Positions 1 through 5,889 of a stretch of DNA of 9,326 nucleotides are shown here, one piece after another. The DNA is taken from assembly GCA_018699075.1 (NCBI GenBank), contig JABIPV010000093.1, positions 1-9,326 on the forward strand, read 5' to 3'. The notes beneath the pieces are model-generated. The model was not told the DNA's origin, did no database searches, and saw nothing but the letters and a program-made list of their open reading frames with translations. Made by a program: the position numbers and the translations under genes. The DNA comes from Kordiimonadaceae bacterium (GTDB lineage Bacteria > Pseudomonadota > Alphaproteobacteria > Sphingomonadales > Emcibacteraceae). Position 1 is the first letter of the stretch; every line of letters begins with the position of its first letter.

Positions 1-1050
1 ATAACTGCGACGGTTGGGCGAAACAGCGTCATACTCCTTAAGAAAAAGTCAGGAAAAATTGGTGCTTTTTTAAACAGTTGCCGCCACCGTGGATCGCTTA
101 TTTGCTTGGATAAAAAAGGACACGCGAACCAGCTCGTTTGCCCTTATCATCAATGGACATATGATGAAGAAGGCGCGTTAATTCATGCGGGTGAAATGCC
201 GTCAGGTTTTGACCCAGAAAATCATTCTTTAAAATCCGTAAACATGCAAAATATGTCGGGCATGATTTATGTGTGTATTAGCAAAAACCCACCTGATTTC
301 GAAGAGTTTCGCATGCAAGTTGAGCCTTATATTACCCCACATCAACCATTCCGCTGCAAAGTTGCTTACGAAGAAAGTATCATTGAAGAAGCCAATTGGA
401 AGTTGGTGGTAGAAAATAACCGTGAATGTTATCACTGTGCGGGCTCGCACCCTGAGCTAACTTTTTCACTTACTTCGTTTGCTATGCCCGATGATCCGCG
501 TGCCGACGGTTTTTTCACAGAACTTATGCCGCGAATGGCGAAGAAGTGGGAAAAGTTAGAACTTCCTCATAAGCCAGTGCCGGGAGGTGATAAGTTTCGC
601 TGTATTAGGTTACCCTTCATCAATGATGCACTTTCAATGACGGTGGATGGTAGTCTCGCTAGTCGCAAATTGTTGGGTGATCTTAAAGAAGCTGACTTAG
701 GATCAGCACGCATGTTTCATGTGCCGGGCAATTGGAACCATTTTGGCTCGGATTATATCTTACACGCAATCGTCACACCGATCAGTCCCGATAAAACCTT
801 ACTCACGACAAAGTGGCTCGTCCACGAAGACGCGGTTGAAGGGTGGGATTATGACGTAGCGCATCTCGCTCGCGTGTGGCAAGCGACCAACGAACAGGAT
901 AGCACCCTTGCTGCTAATAACCATCTTGGTAATCGATCAGTTGGCTATGAACCCGGTCCGTACGCCTCATCAGAATTTATGCTGACGGATTTTACCAATT
1001 GGTATAGTGCAATGTTGGAGAAGTATATTGAAGAGGAGGGCGAGAAATGA
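1..1050 (+). CDS. Rieske non-haem iron oxygenase, catalytic (alpha) subunit, quaternary-amine demethylase type (GbcA/stachydrine demethylase-like), 5' partial
   Basis: The frame is open from the first base, so the gene starts upstream of the window; 349 codons are visible and, against a usual length of about 400-430, roughly 60-80 N-terminal residues are missing. In fragment numbering, a Rieske [2Fe-2S] motif is formed by C27-R-H29 and C47-P-Y-H50. The mononuclear iron site is ENNRECYHCAGSH, with H145 and H150, and D300 in the NEQDSTLAANN segment as the likely third ligand. The residue bridging the two metal centres is Glu (E138) rather than the usual Asp, as reported for carnitine and related quaternary-amine oxygenases. 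The C-terminal YEPGPY segment resembles GbcA. Family members use O2 and reductase electrons to hydroxylate an N-methyl group, which leaves as formaldehyde. The next gene overlaps by ATGA and encodes the matching reductase. The family is clear; the substrate (glycine betaine, proline betaine or another) is not. Confidence 0.9.
   Translation: MTATVGRNSVILLKKKSGKIGAFLNSCRHRGSLICLDKKGHANQLVCPYHQWTYDEEGALIHAGEMPSGFDPENHSLKSVNMQNMSGMIYVCISKNPPDFEEFRMQVEPYITPHQPFRCKVAYEESIIEEANWKLVVENNRECYHCAGSHPELTFSLTSFAMPDDPRADGFFTELMPRMAKKWEKLELPHKPVPGGDKFRCIRLPFINDALSMTVDGSLASRKLLGDLKEADLGSARMFHVPGNWNHFGSDYILHAIVTPISPDKTLLTTKWLVHEDAVEGWDYDVAHLARVWQATNEQDSTLAANNHLGNRSVGYEPGPYASSEFMLTDFTNWYSAMLEKYIEEEGEK
1034..1039 (+). 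promoter_or_regulatory. Strong ribosome binding site for the reductase gene
   Basis: AGGAGG lies seven bases before the ATG at 1047, inside the last codons of the Rieske oxygenase gene. It fixes the reductase start and supports independent loading of ribosomes despite the four-base overlap. Confidence 0.75.
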
Positions 1051-2099
1051 AAATTGGTACACGCGCTCCTTTACCAGAATTTGAAAACAACACTGTAGGC
1101 AACTGGAAATCGGGCGGATTGATCGAATGCACTAACGTTAATGCCGAAAATGAAGAGGTTAATAGCTATAGCTTTAAAGCACCAGACGGCACAGGGTTTG
1201 ATTTTAAACCCGGTCAACATGTCAGCATACTTTTGCCATTAACGAGCGGCGAAGAATACCGTACATTCACGATCTGCTCATCACCTACGCGCCGCGATGA
1301 AATAATGCTCACTGTTAAAGTCAACCGTCCCGACGGTGCTACGGCGTGGATGCGAGATAATATAAAAGTAGGTAATACTTTTACTGCGGTGGGACCAACA
1401 GGCTTATTTAACCTAATCGATTACCCATGTGAGAAATTACTTCTGATCAGTGCAGGCAGCGGTATTACCCCGATGATGTCTATGCTTAGGTGGTTATCGG
1501 ATAGGCAAGATGATCTGGATGTCACCTTTATCCATTATGCGAAAAACTCTGATGAATATTTGTTTTCGGAAGAGCTTGTTAAAATTGCCAGTGACTATGA
1601 CCCGCTTGCCTTTCATCAGGTATCAACCCATAGGGAAGATACTGAAATTTATGGTTTACCAACGAGCGAACAACTTGCCGCATTAATGAATGTGACCGAT
1701 CATCAAGTGTTCTGCTGTGGGCCAAGCGGCTTTATGGATGCTATCAAAGACATCCTTCTTAAAGGCGGCTTAAATCCAGACCATTATCATCAGGAAAGTT
1801 TTGGAACTGACGTGACTGAACCAGAAGCGGTTGATGAAAATGCTGAAACGATCACTATTACATTTAAAGATAAAACATTTAACGCAAAGCGCGGTGAAAC
1901 TTTGTTATCGGTTCTTACTAAAAACAAGATCGTTGTGCCGACCAGATGTAAATCGGGTATGTGTGGCACTTGCCAAATGAAACTGATCAGCGGTACAGTC
2001 GATATGAAACATCAGGGCGGACTAAGCGAACAGCAAATTGATGAAGGATATATCCTAGCTTGTTGTTCAACGCTCAATGATAATATTTCAATTCTTTGA
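1047..2099 (+). CDS. Oxygenase reductase: FAD/NAD(P)H ferredoxin reductase fused to a C-terminal plant-type [2Fe-2S] ferredoxin (GbcB-like)
   Basis: This 350-residue protein passes electrons from NAD(P)H through FAD to a [2Fe-2S] cluster and on to the Rieske oxygenase encoded just upstream. Domains in order are a flavin-binding barrel (about 22-125) with the RTFT motif at 72-75 followed by CSSP; a nucleotide-binding domain (about 128-240) with AGSGITPMMS at 136-145 and CGPSGFM at 224-230; and a ferredoxin domain (about 265-350) with cluster ligands C301, C306, C309 and a fourth Cys at 339 (C340 is adjacent). The layout and length fit hybrid reductases of the GbcB / carnitine monooxygenase reductase type. 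The start overlaps the oxygenase stop as ATGA and has a perfect Shine-Dalgarno. The fold and role are secure; the exact partner substrate is inferred from context. Confidence 0.93.
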   Translation: MKIGTRAPLPEFENNTVGNWKSGGLIECTNVNAENEEVNSYSFKAPDGTGFDFKPGQHVSILLPLTSGEEYRTFTICSSPTRRDEIMLTVKVNRPDGATAWMRDNIKVGNTFTAVGPTGLFNLIDYPCEKLLLISAGSGITPMMSMLRWLSDRQDDLDVTFIHYAKNSDEYLFSEELVKIASDYDPLAFHQVSTHREDTEIYGLPTSEQLAALMNVTDHQVFCCGPSGFMDAIKDILLKGGLNPDHYHQESFGTDVTEPEAVDENAETITITFKDKTFNAKRGETLLSVLTKNKIVVPTRCKSGMCGTCQMKLISGTVDMKHQGGLSEQQIDEGYILACCSTLNDNISIL

Positions 2100-2112
2100 A
2101 AGTGAATTTAAA

Positions 2113-3423
2113 GTGAAACACGCCATCCTCGATTTCATTCACGATAAAAACCCTGCCTTTTCTGAGGAGCTTTATACTCATGCTAAGCGTTGCCTAATCG
2201 ATACATTGGGCGTTGCCATTGGCGCACGTACGACAGAAACCAGTCAGATATTAGAGAAGTTTGTGAGAAGCCAGTTTGGCGCGACGCAAGAAAGCAGCGC
2301 AAAATTATTGTTCGCAGACCAATTAACAAGCGAATGTGGCGCGGCGCTTTACGGGGCAGGGTCAATTGATAGCTTGGATTCCCATGACGGGCAGGTGCTC
2401 ACCAAAGGCCATATTGGCGTGGTGGTAATACCGACATTATTCGCCATGCCAGAAACGGCAGATTTAAGCGGTAAAGAATTATTAGATGCCATTATCATCG
2501 GCTATGAAATTGGCACGCGCGCGGGTATCGCACTTCATGCGACCGCTTGTGATTATCATACATCGGGCGCGTGGAACGCGCTTGTTGCGGCGGCGCTTGT
2601 TGCACGGGTTAAAAAAATGTCACACGCTGAAACCTATGAAGCATTAGGGCTTGCAGAATATCATGGGCCGCGCAGTCAAATGATGCGCTGTATTGATGAT
2701 CCGATCATGGCAAAGGATGGCTCGTGCTGGGGGGCGTTATCTGGATTTTCAGCGGCGCTGCTTGCTCGTGATGGTTTTACGGGCGCGCCTGCAATTACCA
2801 TGTTTGATGATGAAGTGGCGGATATTTGGGCGGATTTGGGTGAACGTTTCTATACGTTTGAGCAATATATCAAAGCATACCCCGTGTGCCGCTGGGCGCA
2901 GCCCGCCGTTGAAGGGGCGATTTATATCAAGTCCCAGAATGACATTGATATTAGCCAAATTAAATCAATTAGTGTGCATACGTTCCATGAAGCAAAACGC
3001 CTACACACAACGGTCCCAAAAAATTCTGATCAAGCGCAATATAGTTTACCGTTTTCCGTAGCCTGCGCACTGCGTGACAACACAGTTAGCACCAAAGCGA
3101 TTACGGATGATCTCAATGATCCATTGCTTCTGGATTTAAGCCATCGCGTCACCTGCATCGAAGAAGATAAATATAATGATCTGTTCCCCGCCGAGCGCTG
3201 GGCCCATGTGATCGTTGAAATGATTGACGGCAGTCAATTTACATCACCACCAAGCATCGCGCGCGGCAATCCTGAAAACCCACTTTCTGATATGGAAGTA
3301 AAAGATAAATTTTTTGAACTGGCATTAATCTTAAAAACGCAAGCTGAGAGCGAACGTATTTTTGAGCTTGTAATGAACTTAGATGATAAGGCGCGAGTAA
3401 GCGCGTTAATAGAAGAATTGTAA
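2113..3423 (+). CDS. MmgE/PrpD family protein (2-methylcitrate dehydratase-like lyase, isomerase or decarboxylase)
   Basis: The protein is about 436 residues from the GTG at 2113. Family signs, numbered from that start, are AKRCLIDTLGVAIG near 25-37, the SLDSHDG segment with H91 and D92 (about 87-93), GH at 99-100, GYEIGTRAGIALH near 130-142, the KDGSCWGALSGFSAALLARDGFTGAP block near 201-226, YPVCRWAQPAVEG near 256-268, YSLPFSVA near 310-317, and a C-terminal RGNPENPLSD. Characterised members include 2-methylcitrate dehydratase, cis-aconitate decarboxylase and iminodisuccinate epimerase, so the family alone does not give the reaction. No propionate-pathway gene is adjacent; the context is N-methyl compound oxidation, and action on an intermediate of that route is inference. 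An ATG in frame at 2077 would add 12 residues (MIIFQFFESEFK) and overlap the reductase by 23 bases. GTG is preferred because KHAILDFI begins the family-like region, though its Shine-Dalgarno is weak. Confidence 0.85.
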   Translation: MKHAILDFIHDKNPAFSEELYTHAKRCLIDTLGVAIGARTTETSQILEKFVRSQFGATQESSAKLLFADQLTSECGAALYGAGSIDSLDSHDGQVLTKGHIGVVVIPTLFAMPETADLSGKELLDAIIIGYEIGTRAGIALHATACDYHTSGAWNALVAAALVARVKKMSHAETYEALGLAEYHGPRSQMMRCIDDPIMAKDGSCWGALSGFSAALLARDGFTGAPAITMFDDEVADIWADLGERFYTFEQYIKAYPVCRWAQPAVEGAIYIKSQNDIDISQIKSISVHTFHEAKRLHTTVPKNSDQAQYSLPFSVACALRDNTVSTKAITDDLNDPLLLDLSHRVTCIEEDKYNDLFPAERWAHVIVEMIDGSQFTSPPSIARGNPENPLSDMEVKDKFFELALILKTQAESERIFELVMNLDDKARVSALIEEL

Positions 3424-3429
3424 GGGAAG
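3423..3429 (+). promoter_or_regulatory. Ribosome binding site for the LysR gene
   Basis: The purine run AGGGAAG begins at the last base of the preceding stop codon and ends two bases before the ATG at 3432, with its GGGA core about five bases upstream. It supports this start; the whole gap to the previous gene is only eight bases. Confidence 0.5.
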
Positions 3430-3431
3430 TT

Positions 3432-4358
3432 ATGAGACGAAACCTTCCACCATTTTCCGCTTTAAAAGCATTCGAAGCCGCAGCAAAACATGATAGTTTT
3501 AAGGCGGCTGCGGAGAATGTGTCCTTATCGCCCTCTGCGATCAGCCATCAAATTAGATCATTAGAGGATTACCTTGGATTTCAGCTTTTTATTCGTGACA
3601 AAGGGCTCGTGCGCCTAAGTGAGAGGGGACGCGAATATCATCATCATATTCAGGGTATTTTCGATAGTTTAGAAAAAACAACGCAAGACTTTCGAATACA
3701 CCAAAATAAAACCAAGATTGTTATCAATCTGTTTCATTCGTTTCTATCGTCGTGGCTTTATGAAAAATTGCCTGCTTTTCAAAAACAACATCCCGAAATT
3801 GAGCTTTCATTCATCAGTTCTGATAATCCGCCTGAATATGACAAATATGAATTTGATATTGCGATTTATTTTGGGGAAAAGCCACTAACCGGCGTTAAAT
3901 CCGTTCATTTGCTTGATGATTATATGACAATGGTTGTAAGCCCAGAAATGGCTGCATCTTTGCCAGACCAAGAAGACATTTTTGATCTTGAGCAATTCCC
4001 GTTTTTACATTGCACCTGTGAGACCAAAGAATGGGAAATATGGTTTAATTCGTTTGATCAACCCTGTCCAAAACGTGAGTATCAGCTCAATACAAATGAT
4101 CGTTCCATGGTGCTAAATGGCGCTGCGCAAAATATGGGCATTGCTATCGGCAGGCAGCCATTTATGGAAAAATATCTGCAAAATGGCACACTCGTTGTGC
4201 CTTATGATAAATATATTGATACGGGTTGTAAGTATTACTTAACTTATCCTAAGGCATTAGAACAAAATGAAAATATAAGAAATTTTGAAACATGGTTATT
4301 AAATGAATGCCAGAAACTAACAGTGCCACCTAGCGTTCCAGAAAGAATTTCATCATGA
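3432..4358 (+). CDS. LysR-type transcriptional regulator, GcvA-like
   Basis: The 308-residue protein has the standard LysR layout. An N-terminal winged helix-turn-helix (about 6-65) begins LPPFSALKAFEAAAKHDSF and contains the recognition-helix segment SPSAISHQIRSLEDYLG at 33-49. A linker helix follows (about 66-90), then a periplasmic-binding-protein-like effector domain (about 93-295) with the typical DIAIYFG strand. The N-terminal sequence is of the GcvA group. It is on the same strand as, and within, the operon: eight bases after the prpD-like gene, and overlapping soxB by ATGA, so it is probably co-transcribed with the genes it controls. A role as the operon's substrate-responsive regulator, and the nature of its ligand, are inferences. 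The betaine regulator GbdR of Pseudomonas is AraC-type, so this is a different regulatory solution. By eye the gene is richer in A+T than its neighbours. Confidence 0.92.
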   Translation: MRRNLPPFSALKAFEAAAKHDSFKAAAENVSLSPSAISHQIRSLEDYLGFQLFIRDKGLVRLSERGREYHHHIQGIFDSLEKTTQDFRIHQNKTKIVINLFHSFLSSWLYEKLPAFQKQHPEIELSFISSDNPPEYDKYEFDIAIYFGEKPLTGVKSVHLLDDYMTMVVSPEMAASLPDQEDIFDLEQFPFLHCTCETKEWEIWFNSFDQPCPKREYQLNTNDRSMVLNGAAQNMGIAIGRQPFMEKYLQNGTLVVPYDKYIDTGCKYYLTYPKALEQNENIRNFETWLLNECQKLTVPPSVPERISS

Positions 4359-5614
4359 GCAGATATTCGGCTTTCTCACTGATCAAAAATGCCCTAAGTG
4401 GTCATGAAAATTGGCAGCGGACATGGCGTGCGCCGGAGCCAAAGCCGCATTATGATGTCATCATTGTTGGTGGCGGTGGGCACGGCCTTGCGACTGCATA
4501 TTACCTTGCTAAAGAACATGGTATTCGCAATGTTGCTGTGCTTGAAAAGGGCGGACTTGGTAGCGGTAATATTGGACGTAATACAACGATTATCCGATCA
4601 AATTACATGCTTCCCGCCAACACACGGTTTTATGAACATTCCATGAAACTATGGGAAGGGCTTTCCAACGATTTAAATTACAATATGATGTTTTCACAGC
4701 GTGGCGTAGTTAACCTTGCGCATACTCCCGGCCAAATGGATGCATTCGCAAGGCGCGGCAATGCCATGTTACTAGAAGGAGTTGATGCTGAGCTTTTAGA
4801 TGTGGAAGAAATTAGTAGAAGAATTCCGGGGCTATACACAGGACAAAACACGCGCTTTCCCATTGTTGGTGGATTATGCCAACCAAGAGGTGGAACCGCA
4901 CGTCATGATGCGGTGGCATGGGGATATGCGCGCGGAGCGGATAAATACGGCGTTGATATTATAGAGCACTGCGAAGTCACAGGCTTTATTAAAGCCGGCG
5001 ATAGAGTAACGGGCGTTAAAACAACGCGCGGCGACATATCGGCACCAAAAATTGGAATTTCCGTTGCGGGTAATACATCGACGGTGATGAAACGCGCAGG
5101 CATTGATAAGTTGCCAATAGAAAGCCATGTGTTGCAAGCATTCGTATCTGAACCTCTTAAACCGCTGATCAATACAGTCGTGACTTTTGGGGCAGGGCAC
5201 TTATATATTTCACAGTCCGATAAGGGGGGGCTTGTTTTTGGTGGTGATCTGGATGGGTATAACTCATATGCACAGCGCGGAAATTTACCAATATTTGAAC
5301 ATGTGGCTGCGGCCGCCGTGACCATGTTTCCAAACTTGGCGCGTTTAAAACTTCTACGGAATTGGGGCGGTATTATGGATATGTCCATGGACGGTAGCCC
5401 GATCATTTGCACGGGGCCACTTCCCGGAATGTATCTAAACGCGGGATGGTGTTACGGCGGGTTTAAAGCAACCCCCGCGGCGGGATGGTGTTTTGCCCAT
5501 ACAATCGCGAAAGACGAACCGCATGCGTTAAACGCCGATTTTACGCTCGAGCGTTTTTATAATGGTCGCCAACTTGATGAAAGGGGGGCGGGGCCTTATC
5601 CTGCGCATCAATAA
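4355..5614 (+). CDS. soxB: Sarcosine oxidase beta subunit (flavin amine oxidase subunit of heterotetrameric sarcosine oxidase)
   Basis: This 419-residue protein is the substrate-oxidising subunit: it removes hydride from the N-methyl amino acid, giving an iminium whose one-carbon unit goes to SoxA. A DAO-fold dinucleotide site is seen in YDVIIVGGGGHG (33-44), with the acidic end of the second strand in VLEKG (62-66). GRNTTIIRSNY (74-84) is a strong SoxB signature. PRGGTARHD (177-185) contains H184, matching the histidine region that carries the covalent FMN in characterised enzymes. WCYGGFK ends in K371, which fits the conserved lysine thought to bind the substrate carboxylate. Length is normal for the family. 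The ATG overlaps the lysR stop; the Shine-Dalgarno is weak, suggesting translational coupling. The homologous MgdA subunit of N-methylglutamate dehydrogenase cannot be excluded. Confidence 0.93.
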   Translation: MSRYSAFSLIKNALSGHENWQRTWRAPEPKPHYDVIIVGGGGHGLATAYYLAKEHGIRNVAVLEKGGLGSGNIGRNTTIIRSNYMLPANTRFYEHSMKLWEGLSNDLNYNMMFSQRGVVNLAHTPGQMDAFARRGNAMLLEGVDAELLDVEEISRRIPGLYTGQNTRFPIVGGLCQPRGGTARHDAVAWGYARGADKYGVDIIEHCEVTGFIKAGDRVTGVKTTRGDISAPKIGISVAGNTSTVMKRAGIDKLPIESHVLQAFVSEPLKPLINTVVTFGAGHLYISQSDKGGLVFGGDLDGYNSYAQRGNLPIFEHVAAAAVTMFPNLARLKLLRNWGGIMDMSMDGSPIICTGPLPGMYLNAGWCYGGFKATPAAGWCFAHTIAKDEPHALNADFTLERFYNGRQLDERGAGPYPAHQ

Positions 5615-5889
5615 TGATCATTAAATGCCCCCACTGTGGCCCAAGAGAGGCAAGCGAATACACCTATATCGGTGACGCGACCACTAAGAGACCAGATCAC
5701 AATGATACGGATATGGACAAATGGAACGACTATGTATTCTTGCGCGAAAACCCTCGTGGTGCCCACGCTGAGCATTGGCAACACACATCAGGATGTCGTT
5801 CATTTGTTAAAGTATTGAGAGATACTGTTACGCATGAGATATCAGGTGTTTCCTTAGAGGGACCTTGGCAGGTAGAGGATAAATCATGA
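5614..5889 (+). CDS. soxD: Sarcosine oxidase delta subunit, zinc-binding
   Basis: This is the small zinc-containing structural subunit of heterotetrameric sarcosine oxidase, 91 residues long against a usual 90-110. The N-terminal IKCPHCGPREASEYTY is the family signature. Zinc ligands are C5, C8, H57 and C61, with spacing that matches the Cys-Cys-His-Cys site of characterised delta subunits. The segment between contains the usual DKWNDYVFLRENPRGAH. The gene starts inside the soxB stop (TAATG, one shared base) and its own stop overlaps the soxA start, so the subunits are made by coupled translation. No clear Shine-Dalgarno is close to the ATG, as expected for re-initiation after soxB. It could equally be the delta-like MgdB subunit of N-methylglutamate dehydrogenase. 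Confidence 0.93.
   Translation: MIIKCPHCGPREASEYTYIGDATTKRPDHNDTDMDKWNDYVFLRENPRGAHAEHWQHTSGCRSFVKVLRDTVTHEISGVSLEGPWQVEDKS
5874..5879 (+). promoter_or_regulatory. Ribosome binding site for soxA
   Basis: AGAGGA lies six bases before the ATG at 5886, within the end of soxD. It supports this start for the large subunit. Confidence 0.6.

Noticed and set aside
18..101. Fe-S domain in SoxA able to carry electrons (residues about 18-105, bases about 5937-6200)
   Set aside because: The ferredoxin-like fold is present but only one Cys (C84) is found in it, so no cluster can form. This is the normal state of the subunit, not a loss. The start and end given here are residue numbers in SoxA.
106..108. 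TTG as a possible start of the Rieske oxygenase
   Set aside because: The frame stays open to base 1, and the first half of the Rieske motif (C-R-H at 79-87) lies upstream of this codon; a protein starting here could not bind its cluster.
2077..2079. ATG as start of the PrpD-family gene
   Set aside because: It would overlap the reductase gene by 23 bases and adds 12 residues without family resemblance. It was kept only as an alternative because the GTG at 2113 has a weak ribosome site too.
2693..3061. Open frame of 122 codons in another frame of the PrpD-family gene
   Set aside because: The translation is rich in Arg, Met and Leu with no domain, as expected for an out-of-frame reading of a real gene.
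4903..5412. Antisense open frame of 169 codons within soxB
   Set aside because: It lies wholly opposite a well-conserved gene, has no recognisable domain and no convincing ribosome site; it is a by-product of codon use in soxB.
5581..5595. G-rich run near the end of soxB as a regulatory or quadruplex element
   Set aside because: It is a single short tract that encodes the ERGAG residues of SoxB and lacks further G-tracts, so a folded element is not supported.
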